Notes under the pieces: model-generated | Database searches by the model: none | Seen by the model: the letters and a program-made list of their open reading frames with translations, nothing else | Told to the model about the DNA's origin: nothing | Source of the DNA: Tubulanus polymorphus | Taxonomy: Eukaryota > Nemertea > Palaeonemertea > Tubulaniformes > Tubulanidae | DNA length: 64,000 nt | NCBI RefSeq assembly: GCF_964204645.1 | Contig: NC_134032.1 | Location: 6,751,175 to 6,815,174 of the forward strand | Direction: 5' to 3' | Shown here: in pieces, positions 43,495 through 55,365 of the stretch | Layout: each line of letters opens with the position of its first letter | Position numbering within the stretch: the stretch's first letter is position 1 | Position numbers and translations under genes: made by a program

Positions 43495-45873
43495 TGAAAA
43501 CTGAAATTATTTTTCGATCAAAAGACAATCATGCAAACTGTAATTTTATCAATCAAATGAAAATCATGTGAATTCAAATTATTAATCATAGTTAATATCA
43601 AATTGAAAAAAATGTATATGGTATTTTGGTGACAAAAACTGCTGCATTTAAAGTGTTGGTGATGGAAATACATTTCCAAGTGTTATCACTCAGTCCACAG
43701 GGTATGACAAAGAAATGATACATTAAAGTTTTTATCTAAAATCTAAACCCTATGAAACATATTATAACTCATCATTTACTTATCCATTTCACAGAAATCC
43801 TAATTCAACATGTCAAATATCAAGACTATAAGTTAAAACGTGATATTTACCTAAAAACTTTCTCCCTTGAAATGCTCAAAAATACGGATAAGTGCTGATT
43901 CAGCAACAACAGCAGACATTGGTTGTATAATCATTTGTTTTCAAGTCCAGCCTTGCGTCTGCTAAATGAACTATTCTTTTATTTCCATCACTATTTCCAT
44001 TTACCTATAGATAACAAATGTTTCGCAATGTATTTTGCATGGAACCGATACCTTACTTTTGTAAATATTATAAATTTTCGACACAAGCGTGAATATTGCA
44101 AATTATTACACAGGAATAAGACCCAGTGTACAGTCAACACAATTGTAAATATTGTAAATAATTACACAGGAATAAGACTGTGTATAGGGGGTACGAGTAC
44201 TAAACTGGCGTTTTCAGTCGTCAACTCTAGTACACCCAATAGCATTGATCAAACGGTACTGCTCGCCTTCTTTGAAGCCTACGACTCCTCGGAAAACATT
44301 AGGACCATTTTCAGCTCTTATTCTGAGCAATTTTTCGAACGAAATTCAATTCAAATTCAGGACAAAGAGGGCAAGCAGCATATTTTCAACATAAGTAAGT
44401 TCATAATCGGAGATTACTGCTGGTTATGCAATGCTATGGGCCATATTGGAGCTTCAGGCGCATTCCCTTGTTTGTGGTGTCTCGTTAAACTCGCAAATCT
44501 CAGGCGTAGGGATGGATCTCCCCATACACCAATGCTTGTTGGAGGTACTTTGGAAAACCCTGAGTGTCAGTTCGAGCAAAGAACCGTTTCGACCTATCTG
44601 GCAGACTTTGACAGCCACATTTCTGGAACTGATACCTCCAACGAAGGAATAAACAGTATATCCAATTCATTGCTCTTCCCCATCGACAATCTCATCCAAT
44701 TTGGTACCGCCCCCTTCATTTATCTTTAGGCATTGGATTAACATTATTCCAGCTACTTGAAAATTTATGTGCTGAGCTCGATCAAAATTCATTATCTACT
44801 AGAGATCCCGAGCTGTTCGCTAAGTGGCAGACGCTCAGTGCACAAGTAGCTTCTTTAGACGATGAGGTGAAGAGCGAAATGTTTCAATTGGAATCACTTA
44901 GAAAACACCTGAAAATTTGCGAAACGAGACACCATAAACCCATCAATGACCCTTGCGATGCAGTGATCTGCGTTCTAAACTCAGATAACCATACAAGGGT
45001 GATTGATTGGATCGAATGCGACCTTTGTCACAAATGGCTACATTATCAATATGCTGGTTTCACTGAAAATGTACCGGATGTGACAGTTGACTACGTCTGT
45101 CCGCAATGCATTGATGAAGGACTATCGCCGGAGAAGATGATTTCCAGCAATTCAACAAAGGTGGTGATGCAAACTGAGCGTGTGAGATCACTCCAAGCCC
45201 GTCTTTCTTCCTCTCAACAGGAACTCACCTGCGTTTTCACACAAGTGAAATCACTGATGGGCCCCTGCGAGACGGAACTTAACCGAGTGCTTGAAGATGA
45301 TCTCCATGTTCAGAGACAGGCATACCATTCTATGTGTTTTATTGGGAATCATATTCGACGGATGTTCCTCATCAATGACAAAGTGGACGCCCCTGCAAAG
45401 CTGCTGTCTGTGGTTAAAGATCAAACAAATGATTACGCTCATTTCTATGATCTTTATGCCAGGTTCAGCAAGATCCATCACTTTTTAAATGCAGCAAGAT
45501 TTTTGTCACCTCTCGAAATAGAACACATGTGCAAGTTGTGTCATGAATTCGGTGAAAAGTTTCCCGCACACTTTCCCAATCAAGCCATCACTCCAAAAAT
45601 CCACGTGCTTGTCTTCGGGGTTCCTCGATTCCTCCGAAGGTGGAAATCCATTGGTATCTTTTCTGAGCAGGGTCTCGAAGGCAAGCATAATTTTGAAATG
45701 CAGATTTCCTTCTGCAGATTTTGAAACACAACGGAGCGAGCGGCACTTATATTCAATTCTCAACACCTTCAGAGTTTTTTTTGCCAATCAGCTCAAACGG
45801 GAAAGTTGCAGTAAATTCTATCCGAAACATGATGCATCTGATCTGAAATAAAAAATGAATGTGATTAAAATTA
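43495..45873 (+). pseudogene. array copy 4 (least damaged coding part)
   Basis: 2379 bp. It lacks the GG insertion, has CAA instead of the TAA stop, and keeps the full 3' end. Long open pieces are 43923-44729 and 44867-45724. The frame is still broken at a five-C run near 44709, and one PHD cysteine has become Tyr (HYQYAGF). The 3' end has its own changes relative to copy 0 (about 45690-45730). Confidence 0.85.
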
Positions 45874-46640
45874 TGAAAACTGAAATTATTTTTCGATCAA
45901 AAGACAATCATGCAAACTGTAATTATATCAATCAAATGAAAATTATGTGAATTCAAATTATTAAACATAGTAAATATCAAATTGAAAAAAATGTATATGG
46001 TATTGTGCTGACAAAAACTGCTGCATTTAAAGTGTTGGTGATGGAAATACATTGCCAAGTGTTATCACTCAGTCTACAGCGTATGACAAAGAAATGATAC
46101 ATTAAGGTCTATATCTAAAATCTAAACCCTATGAAACATAATATAACTCATCACTTACTTATCCATCTCACAGAAATCCTAATTCAACATGTGTCTTAAA
46201 TGACTGTGTAAACAACAATCAAATATCAAGACTATTAGTTAAAACGTTGATATTTACCTACAAACCTTTCTCCCTTGAAATGCTCAAAAATGTGAAAAAG
46301 TGCTGATTCAGCAACAACAGCAGACATTGGTTGTATAATCATTTGTTTTCAAGTCCGGCTTTGCGTCTGCTAAATGAACTATTCTTTTATTTCCATCACT
46401 CTTTCCATTTACCTATAGATAACAAATGTTTTGCAATGTACTTTGCATGGAACCGATACCTTACTTTTGTAAATATTATAAATAGTCAACACAAGTGTGA
46501 ATATTGTAAATTATCACACAGGAAGAAGACCCAGTGTACAGTCAACACAATTGTAAATATTGTAAATAATTACACAGGAATAAGACTGTGTATAGTCAAC
46601 AAAAGTGTAAATATTGTAATTATTAAACTGATTGAATTAT

Positions 46641-48487
46641 AAAAGAATATCTTAATATTGTTGATTTATATGAGAAAATGTTGATTTATTTGTTATTGAT
46701 GATAATATGTTGACTTCTTATTTATTGACTAAATAGATGTTTATCCTATTTTATTTATTATACCAATTCAATAAATCTCATCATTGTTACTGTTACTCAT
46801 CAACATCATCTTTCGAGGTTACTTCTCCCTGAAAAATTTGCAGGATTCGCATCATAGCCTATCATGAGCTTATTTCATCAAGGATCACAAGCAATGATGG
46901 ATTACAGCAAATAAACCGGTGCCATATTCTGAGGAATAATAGTTTCTATTCTTCTTAGGATGAAAATACATTTCAAAAGTGTAGTTATGCCAAAAAAGAT
47001 TAGGCCTAGGCTTATGTAGACTGTACCAGGAAGCACCTCTATAGCCTAGGCCATATTTCAAGAAAATGATCTAAGCATGCAGTAAATCACCCGAAAATAG
47101 CACGAGATAATGAAATGAAGCATTTGATGCCCTGTCAAAATGCGTATTTAGACGATGATAATCGATTACGGTCATGAAAATTGATATGGCCTAACTTGGG
47201 TGTATCTTTCAAATCCGCGAAAATTTTTTAAAAATTTCCAGCATTTTTCGACGATGTAAACACAGACAGCTGATCTAAATATCTGAATTCGACGAGAAAT
47301 TAATATTGCGTTAGCTAAATATCAATAATTACCTGCAGAAGCATTGATGATAACCAAAATAGATGTTTTCATCGGGAAAAAACAGTTTCAAATTCGTGGC
47401 AGTGGCCATTTTGAATAATTAGCAAATGACGTCACACGCGATGATGTCACGCAATTGGGAATTTCTTCCACATTAACGAGACATGTAGAATGGGACCACA
47501 AAATGCTTAGCTTTTAGTTGCGTTACATGTAACTTGTAACGTGATATTAGATCGGCTAACAGCCACTGTAGCTCCTGTAATAAAATATAACCTAGTCTGT
47601 GTGTGAGAGGAATGCCTGTCTTTGTGCGAAACACTTGAATCTGATCTGCAAAGGTTACTATATATAAATATATATATATGAGTACTCAAATTGCCAGCTT
47701 AAGTTTTAGTTTGTAATTTGTATATATGCGTCTTGCATGGTTTAGAGCAAAACCTAATTTCAGTTATTTATTTGTAATTCTAATTTACATACAATTTCTT
47801 TAATAATCGAGATCCGTAAGGATCGGTAAAATACTTCACGCAGGGGAGGCGACGATATAGCAGACAAATCATATTATATAGTTTTAGGCCTAAGCTAAGT
47901 TGTAATAAATGAGAACACTATACATATCAAAGTGTACTAAATATCTTACCTGAAAATTCAATAAATATACGAGTATAAATCTTTAATTGCAGATTGGGTT
48001 TATTCGATGAAATCCAAAGTCAGAATAACCCAGCTATGCCTGAGCTGGACCTTGATGACTCTGGCTCCACCTACAAACCCAATCTAGCAAAGATTCATCT
48101 GATTTGAGGATCCAGGTACACAGGCTCTGACGACGGATAGATGCCTGATTGCCAAGAAAACAAACTTAGTAATTAGTGTCACCATTAAGTATCTAGGCAA
48201 ATGTAGTGGTTTGTGGACTTTAAGATACTTTGAGAACAAAGCTTTCTCAGACCAGAGTAACTAGGCTTGGCAGTCATAAATGGTACAAAGAGAAACATGA
48301 AAATAATCTTAGATATGAAATGATTTTTAAAATGTTATTTTTCAAAAATGTAAATCTGATATTTGAAAAGCTATATTTATGCAGATAAAATCTATGTCTA
48401 CCATGACCATATTATGTTATTCCTAAAATGAAACTGCCAAATCAAGAGAGTACGTTTTCTTTTTCTGTTTCTGTATGCATAGTTGCT
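46641..48487. other. host DNA, no supported gene
   Basis: AT-rich, with no gene recognised. An AT microsatellite lies near 47660-47680. Confidence 0.45.
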
Positions 48488-51285
48488 GGTAGGTGTAAAG
48501 GATTAGAATGAAATCGCAAGTTCCAACAGCTACAGTTCTCATATTTTGCATATGGGTACATCTTGGCTTGATTAGACGAAAAAATTAGTTTTCGCATAAA
48601 TTATGCAAATTAGCAATCCAAGATGGCCGCCGAACTACCAAAAAACTACCTTCTCGCTAAACATTCTAGCAACTTTCATTTTGGACTTAGGGTATTGTAA
48701 CTTGGCAATAACATAGATAACAATGATACCTAGTGCATAAAACTCTTAGAGTTAGAATATTTTGAAAAAATATATACAAATTAAGGTTTTTACTGTGACG
48801 GCACACAAAACCACATATGGGTTTGGCGGTTAAAGCTTGATAACTTTACAACTAATACACATAGAGTAAAACTCAAAATTTGAGGCACAAGAGTTACACA
48901 TTGTCATTATGTATGCCAAATTTCAAGGCAATCCAATGATTAGTTTTTTCTCCACAATGTTTCAAAAACCTGAAAAATCCTGAAAAAGTGATTTTTAGAA
49001 AAACGACAAAATGTAACAGAATCAAACATTTCCTTTTAATTGAACTCTCCAGCAGCGTACATTATTCCTTCTTTATCTTTAGTTACATCTGAATACCCCT
49101 TTTTTAATGATCTTAAAGTCTTTCTTCGCTGTTTTACCCCCGCAGATGATTTACGGGTCGATTTATCGCACCGAATTTTGTCCGCGTCGATACAGGCTGC
49201 GATAGTGAATCGACCAGCGGCTATTCCGAGATAGCTGTACATACGGATAACACTTACAGATCCATCATTGAAATGAGAAACTGCATTGTATACTGCCTCT
49301 TCAACAGTTTCTTTTTCAACAAACACTTCCTTTTGGCAACGATCCCAAATAAGTTTGTTCAGGCATTCATTGTTATTTTGCGTTTTGCCGTGAACGCACT
49401 TACTGAGTAGTTCTCGATTAGACAGTTCATCGAACATCGGTGTCAGGAACTGGTACACTGCATCTGGTAATCCATGGCTGTGCTTATAAGTGGAGTTGTC
49501 TCGTTTAAAACCACACCATGAATCTGGGCCTTCTGGACAGAGTTGATGCATCGGTCGATCGGCGGTTGATGCAACGTGAGGAAGGATAGCTCTGGCGTCA
49601 CGAACCATCGCATCAAGATCACCAGCGTTTGACCTTATTGCCATACCATAGTAATTCTGTAAAGTATCAACTTTTTTATCAGTCAATCTTCCAGCACCGC
49701 CAATAGTTTTACCATCACTGAGTTTTTTAGATTTGAACTCTGCTTTCTTTTTACGGCACCGAGTCCCCACTCTTTTTTGAACGTGTCCACAACACTCAAG
49801 TTTTTTCAATCCAATATCCGGACCATACGGCCTTTCTTTACACAGAGAACTAAATGAAGATGAATCGCCATCACCAAGGAACTCAGTATATCGTAAATTA
49901 TGGCTGAGTTCAGAACCCAAAGCTATTCGCAAGGTTGCAACTGTTTCCATGGAACCGGCACTTCCCGTGTGATTTATACGACATCGGTGATCTGCTTTCC
50001 AGCGAAGATAGTCCATTGAATTATGATCTTGTTTCTCCCAGTACTGACAGCCTTTACATATATTTGAAAGGATTTCGTAGTCCAGACATTTACCGGTATC
50101 GACAGAAATCGAAGTGACCACCCCGTGGTGACTCGCGAAACCACGTCGCTGCCACGTTCCGTCAAACGATGCGGCGCAATCGACAATCGCGTCATCTGTC
50201 ACACCTTTCTGTTGCCTAAGTTCATCGGCTGCTTGGTGTATACTCTCCTGAGCTACTGACTTGCTTGCAGTGTGTAAGTGACGAAATATAGTAGCATACG
50301 CTGGTCTACTGAGACCAGGAGGACTATTAGTATGGACGGCAAACTTTTTCAGTGCACTCCAACCACGACCGATCGATCTCGCAAATCCTACCATTCGAAC
50401 GTTGATTTCCTTAGGACTCTTGGTTTTCGAAATCATTGTATTTTCAGAGGAAGGTAAATAGAATGTTACCGGACATTCAGTACATTGTATGAACAGTTCG
50501 TGATAGAATCCCATTCGACGAGACAAGTCTAGGTCACATTTCACGTTTTTCTGACATGACTTGCAAACGGTATTGTTTTCAATAAAATCACATAAGTTTT
50601 TAACACTGAATAGGACATATGCTTCTTTCGTAAGTTCATTATCATTCACAGACGGATATTGTTCGCGATTACGGCTTATTTTCGAAGTAGAAGCAGGTGT
50701 TCCATTTACTTCCTGGTTTGTAGACTGGGGGCCGCCATCTTGTTTTTTCATGTTACCCCAATAATGCCTCTTTTTACCTCGATTTTTGTTCCTTTTCGAA
50801 CCCATATTAAACACCAATCCACCGCATTTGTCTTCACAATAGATATAATTCACTGAGTAGATGTATAAAAGTTGGATATAGAACGTTTTTGCGCAGTATT
50901 TTGAAGATTTTCAACAGACTTGAAATTTTCAGCTACAGAAAGGCTTCCATGTTGGATTCCTGGCATGAGTTTTGTAAGAGCCACTGTGATTGGCTGTTAT
51001 TTATAGATTCTTGGGGATGTCCTCTTTCATAGCCTGTTCTCAATTTATTGATATCACAAAGGAAAGTATACGTATCCAAGGCCCAAAGACGTTGCCAAGG
51101 GCCAAAAAAAAAATTTCAGAAAGCAGATACTAATTTTTAAATGGTTTTTTTTGCCAGAATCCGTTAGTTATTGTACACCAAATGTTATTTTTCAATAAGA
51201 TATAAATATTTGCTGTTGGAAAATGCAATAATTGACATTTTGAAAATTTTCACAAAAATTGACATTCTAATCCTTTACACCTACC
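48488..51285 (-). mobile_element. Mutator-like (MULE) transposon
   Basis: A 2.8-kb element. Its 23-bp TIRs are perfect: 48488-48510 (GGTAGGTGTAAAGGATTAG and four more bases) and the reverse complement at 51263-51285. They surround one long transposase frame. No 8-10 bp target duplication was found at the flanks, which may mean a rearranged or old insertion. On the right it abuts the 3' part of a LINE. Confidence 0.85.
49036..50853 (-). CDS. Mutator-like transposase (PF20700-type)
   Basis: 605 codons, no interruptions. A more natural start is the second ATG at 50805 (MGSKRNKNRGKKRHYWGN). An N-terminal zinc-binding region (CKSCQKNVKC, then CTECPVTFYLP) is followed by the catalytic region. That region has SFDGTWQRRGFASHHGVVT, 'LDYEILSNICKGCQ', 'FLGDGDSSSF', 'ECCGHVQKRVGTRCR', 'GGAGRLTDKKVDTLQNYYG', 'CVHGKTQNNNECLNKLIW' and 'AVSHFNDGS'. 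DGTW, GDGD and the NNNE glutamate are the likely catalytic triad. The C-terminus is basic. It should bind the 23-bp TIRs and move the element. The intact frame suggests recent activity or domestication. Confidence 0.9.
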   Translation of the reverse strand: MNYIYCEDKCGGLVFNMGSKRNKNRGKKRHYWGNMKKQDGGPQSTNQEVNGTPASTSKISRNREQYPSVNDNELTKEAYVLFSVKNLCDFIENNTVCKSCQKNVKCDLDLSRRMGFYHELFIQCTECPVTFYLPSSENTMISKTKSPKEINVRMVGFARSIGRGWSALKKFAVHTNSPPGLSRPAYATIFRHLHTASKSVAQESIHQAADELRQQKGVTDDAIVDCAASFDGTWQRRGFASHHGVVTSISVDTGKCLDYEILSNICKGCQYWEKQDHNSMDYLRWKADHRCRINHTGSAGSMETVATLRIALGSELSHNLRYTEFLGDGDSSSFSSLCKERPYGPDIGLKKLECCGHVQKRVGTRCRKKKAEFKSKKLSDGKTIGGAGRLTDKKVDTLQNYYGMAIRSNAGDLDAMVRDARAILPHVASTADRPMHQLCPEGPDSWCGFKRDNSTYKHSHGLPDAVYQFLTPMFDELSNRELLSKCVHGKTQNNNECLNKLIWDRCQKEVFVEKETVEEAVYNAVSHFNDGSVSVIRMYSYLGIAAGRFTIAACIDADKIRCDKSTRKSSAGVKQRRKTLRSLKKGYSDVTKDKEGIMYAAGEFN

Positions 51286-51900
51286 TTAACAGGCTCAGTT
51301 CCAACGAAGTGGAGTGCGCAGAGGGTTTTACTGCTGTGACGCGCTTGTTGATCATTAGCTGAAATTGATCAACAGTGCTTGACTGGATGAGTTCCTCGTC
51401 CAGATGATTCCAGTCCAGGGCTGTTTGCCCGAAAAACGACTGTCTATATTGCTCAGTCTTAGCAGTTGGGATGACGAAAGGTTTGCTATTGTTTCTTACT
51501 GAGCGATCTACAATGTTTGCAGCTGAATAGTCAACAAACTTTTTAGCTCTAACAGAACGTCGCCCTGGCCTAACTGGTGTCAGGAAGCTGGTAACGGGAA
51601 TTGCCGGGACCTTCCCTTCCACTACCCGGAAAATAAAAGTGAGTCAGAGCTGTTTCCGTCGGTCCTCCAGGCTTGGTAGTTGTAGGTCATGGATCATCTT
51701 GGTCATGCACCCCGGAGTTCTGGTGTGGTAGTCCTTTTTAATAAAACGGGCTGCACTACGCTGTACTCTCTCAACACTGTCAGTGTCTCGCTTGGTGTGC
51801 GGATCCATACTCTAGTACGGGACGGACAAGAGCGATATAGGCTGTCTTCCTGCACTGCTCTGGGCAGTTTCTGAGGTTTCTGCGGAGGAAACCAAGACTA
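51281..51900 (-). pseudogene. LINE post-RT C-terminal region, frameshifted
   Basis: The frame that follows the reverse transcriptase is shifted near 51913 and again downstream. The last piece (51281-51622) contains 'RQSFFGQTALDWNHLDEELIQSSTVDQFQ', the typical end of CR1/L2-like second ORFs (SFF..t...WN.Lp.e...s.s...F). Confidence 0.75.
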
Positions 51901-51912
51901 CGGTTCGCTTTC

Positions 51913-52770
51913 TTAGTAATGGGTCAGCCACTTTAGGTCCTCTGATAGTTCAACGCCTAGATATGGGTTGCTCTTCACCTGTTTGAGCACTGTGTTGTTC
52001 ATTGTGTAGAAGTAGGAGGACTTATTCCGGATTGACAGGATATGGCATTTCTTGGCGTTAAACTTCATCCCCCAGTCAACAGCCCACCATTGTTCCAGGT
52101 TCTGGAGGTCGTCTTGGAGTGTGTGATGGTCTGCCATCTTGTGAATTGTCCTATATAGGAGGCAGTCGTCCGCAAACAGGCGGACATGGGATTTCACACG
52201 TTCCGGCAGGTCGTTTATATGGCAGAGGAAGAGAAGAGGTCCTAAAACTGTGCCTTGCGGCACACCGGAATCCACCGAAGCCTCATCTGAGTTCTCGCCA
52301 TCAAGTATTACCCTCATGGTGCGTTCGGTTAGAAAGCTGGTTAGCCACGCATGTTCAGGTCCTGTTATCCCATAGCTGGTCAGCTTGGAGAGGAGTTTTC
52401 TGTGTGTGACGGTGTCGAACGCCTTGCTGAAGTCCAACATGGAGACATCTACTTGTTTCCATTTGTCGTAGGACATTGTGAGGTCGTTCACTGTTGTCAC
52501 TAGCTGCGTCTCACAAGAGAAACCTGCACGAAAACCATAGTTGAGTGAGGTGAGTATATTGTATTTCTGAAGGTGGTCCGTGATGTGACTGAATACAATA
52601 TGTTCTAGCATCTTGCATGAGACTGAGGTGAGGGACACTGGTCGGTAGTTAGCTGGGTCATACTTGTCCCCTTTCTTGAAGATGCAGGATACATTGGCTC
52701 TCCGCCAGTCACTCGGGAGTAGTCCTGTGTCGATCGACCTCTGGAAAATCCAAGTCATTGCTGGTGCCAA
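51913..52770 (-). pseudogene. LINE reverse transcriptase domain
   Basis: 285 open codons: 'DWRRANVSCIFKKGD..DPANYRPVSLTS', 'MLDFSKAFDTVTH', 'SGVPQGTVLGPLLFLCHINDLP' and the catalytic FADDCLLY box, then 'WGMKFNAKKCHIL' and 'YLGVELSEDLKW'. This RT signature is complete for the core, but the ORF is separated from its endonuclease and C-terminus. Confidence 0.9.
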
Positions 52771-54031
52771 TATTTGAATAAAGTTGCCATTTTCTGTTCA
52801 ACAACTTTTTAATGTTCGGTGTTATCCATGGCGGACTATTATTCGGGCGGCCCATCTTCGAAGGGATGAATTTGTCAACTGTGTTTGAAATCGATGATTT
52901 GAATTTTGACCACATGGTTTCAGGGTCGGCGTCATCCTCGTATGACTGTACAACCTCATCAGACATTCTTGACAGATCAGTGGAAATACTAGTCCAGTCA
53001 GCCTTTTTCCACAGACGATATTTCCTAGGTGCCCTGAGGGTGCGGCTTGGTTTCAGATCCATATCTGTGATGACAATGCTATGGACAGAAATTCCAGGAA
53101 CCGATGATGAGTTTTTTACAAGCGTCGGATTCGAAGTGAAGACTAAGTCCAGGGTAGCATCTTCTCTCGTAGGTTCTGCATGGACTTGGGTTAATTGAGA
53201 TAGTGATGTGGTGTCGACGAGCTGTTGTTGGATGTCTTTCTGCGGTGCTGAATTGACCACGGTACCAGTTTCCCAGTCTATATCGGGACAGTTGAAGTCT
53301 CCAGCTAGTATCATATCCTTGGAATTTGGAGAATTGTTGAGTTTATCACGTGAATTAGATAGCTCGGTGACATCGCGTTTGCATCTCTTGGGCATGTAGA
53401 ACGATCCTATGTGTAGGTCTTTCCGCTTCTCCAGTTTCACCTTCACCCACAACAATTCACCTTTCCCTTTTAGACTCGGTTCTTCCTCCGATATGAGGTT
53501 TTGGTGTACTAGGGTGAACACTCCACCCCTTAGTGAGCTACGGTCAGCACGGTATGCAGTATAGTTAGCTGGGAAAACTTCGCTCGATTTGATGTTACTA
53601 TTAAGCCAGGATTCACATCCACATATCACAACTGGTTTAACATAGTTAATAACAGCTGCCAATTCTGCTGACTCGTTAACTATGCTACGGCAATTCACGG
53701 TCATCAGTCTTAGGTTCCGTTTTCCTTTCGCTGGTAGCTGGTAAACTGATGAGGCTTTCGAAGTTGATGAACGCAGGTGTTTTCGTTCAGTGGTGTTATG
53801 CGGGCTGTGGCTGGTGGTTGAAGATCTCGGGCTACTCATAAACAGTGGTGTCGGAGCAGAAGTTAAGTTGAAAGAGTCAATTGAACTGTCTGTAAGAGGG
53901 GTATAGAAGTTAACACTCTGATCAATTTCATAGCTGTGAAATGTGAAGCTTGCGCAATTTATACTGTCGCATTTATAACACATCCACTGGACATTAGGCC
54001 TGTTGAGGAGTTCATAATCAGCAGTGCACAT
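52709..54031 (-). pseudogene. LINE APE-type endonuclease
   Basis: 440 codons. The N-terminus finishes a PHD-like motif that starts upstream (CDCWYHKSC.., then VQWMCYKC). The APE endonuclease has 'RLMTVNCRSI', 'CESWLNSNI', 'LRGGVFTLV', 'GSFYMPKR' and 'LAGDFNCPDIDW'. After 'LLNRKWQLYSN' the sequence goes almost at once to the RT start, so several hundred bases that normally link the two domains are deleted. Confidence 0.88.
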
Positions 54032-54174
54032 TTCTATGCAGGACTTATGATACCAACAGTCACAACCGTTTTGTAGAAATGAATAATAGGTTTGCTATAC
54101 AAGGAATAATTCTCATAAGCAAATAAAAAATGATTGAATAATAATGGTATGTAGAATTTATTTTGATAATATCT

Positions 54175-54362
54175 TCACTAATTCAACAGGTTGGAAAGTT
54201 CCATTTCTCATTGATTTCGATTAAATGTCTGTATAAAGAAACTGATAACTTCACACATTTTCTGTGATACCATTGGCCGCATTTATCACACACTTTCCAC
54301 TGTCCTTTCCCTGTTGAACGGTTGCATAGGCCTAGTTCTTGAGGACAAGTATCCTTCACGCT
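54175..54362 (-). pseudogene. PHD-like zinc-finger exon or relic
   Basis: On the minus strand this reads CPQELGLCN..GQWKVCDKCGQWYHRKCVKL, then W-x-FPTC before a stop. The C-x2-C...H-x2-C arrangement is a clear PHD-type finger. It may be a second finger of the LINE's first ORF region or a separate captured exon. Confidence 0.5.
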
Positions 54363-54662
54363 TTTTTTTTGATTTGCAGGTCTTTGATTCCTTTGACCAA
54401 AGGAGCTAGAAAAGATAAAGAATAATTGGCCTAATCTTTATTTAAGTCATACAGATAACTTCATAATACTTGATTTCAGACAACCCCGGCTAATATAAAA
54501 CGTAGTTTACAGATGTTTAGATTGTCTACCTAAAATCTCCAATTAAGACAATCCAAAGCAAAAGGAGTTAACCAAGGTTCATTGTAATTATCAATTTAAT
54601 CATTACTCATTTTGTATTCAATCTTAATAGTAAACAGATGATTATTACCATTTTCACTAATT

Positions 54663-54960
54663 TTGGAAACTGATTCCTCCGTTTCAGATTCCAGTTCAAG
54701 TTCTGACTCGGAATCCGATTCACTTTCAATCGAAGATTCTGATTGCAGTTCGGGTGCTATTTCGGGTGCTATTTCGGGTGCTGCGTCAGTTTCTGATTCA
54801 CTTCCGTTCGAAGATTCTGATTGCAGTTTGGGCGCTGCATCAGTTTCCGATTCACTTTCGTTTGAAGAATCTGATAGCAGTTTGGGTGCTGCATCAGTTT
54901 CCGATTCACTTTCGTTCGAAGATTCGCAGTCACGTTCTGAATTGAGGTTTATATCTGGAA
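54663..54960. repeat. acidic/Ser-rich 66-69 bp repeat
   Basis: Three to four units of about 66-69 bp containing GCATCAGTTTCCGATTCACT and GTTCGAAGATTCTGAT words. Both strands are open: SVSDSLSFED repeats on plus, ESETDAAPKL repeats on minus. The reading direction cannot be decided; minus would fit the LINE orientation. Confidence 0.6.
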
Positions 54961-55365
54961 TGGAAATACTGAGTCAGATTCACGCCATCAAATTCAATGA
55001 TGTAGATGATGTAATGATAATATACCTACCATTACTTCCAGTTTTCAATTTTATTTTATGCAGTGTCGCTGCTGCTAAAGAATTCAATGGCACTGGTATG
55101 CACCTTTTTGCAACTCTTGGTAAAACATTGGTAAAATACATGGCTTGATCATTTTATGACAACTGTTCAATCTATTTTCGTTCCACAAGTAATACATGCG
55201 GTTGCGAAAACCACCCAAACTTTCCGCCAATTTCTTTAATGATGTGGGGTCAATGGAGTCATCACACCGCTCACAGTCATTCGAGTTAATTGCCACTGAG
55301 GGCACACCTCCAATGATAACCCAGCTAGCACAGGAACGTTGGTATGACGTCATATTACCGTCAAA

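Larger units (their letters stand above)
34330..46640 (+). repeat. tandem array of ~2.18-kb gene-derived units
   Basis: The coding part plus a ~0.7-kb spacer is repeated. The anchor TGAAAACTGAAATTATTTTT occurs at 36939, 39143, 41319, 43495 and 45874. Spacings are 2204, 2176, 2176 and 2379 bp. Units at 39143 and 41319 are nearly identical. Each spacer joins the coding part at GTGTATAGGGGGTACGAG. The spacer ends with ~70-bp sub-repeats (AATATTGTAAATAATTACAC). The final spacer (45874-46640) has no coding part after it. Confidence 0.92.
51286..54058 (-). mobile_element. decayed non-LTR retrotransposon (LINE, CR1/L2/Jockey-like)
   Basis: Reading leftward: a PHD-like cysteine motif, an endonuclease (54031-52709), a reverse transcriptase (52770-51913) and a C-terminal region in shifted frames (51900-51281). 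It is internally deleted and frameshifted. Its 3' end is cut by the MULE at 51285. Confidence 0.9.

Noticed and set aside
44701-44730. a 26-base intron (GTACCG...TTTAG) in array copy 4
   Set aside because: Far too short for an animal intron. The family pattern continues directly through the region in another frame, so a poly-C indel explains it better.
49040-50856. several short rightward frames
   Set aside because: They are antisense to the intact Mutator-like transposase frame.
48488-51285. target duplication for the Mutator-like element
   Set aside because: Flanks TGCATAGTTGCT and TTAACAGGCTCA share no aligned 8-10 bp word, so none is claimed.
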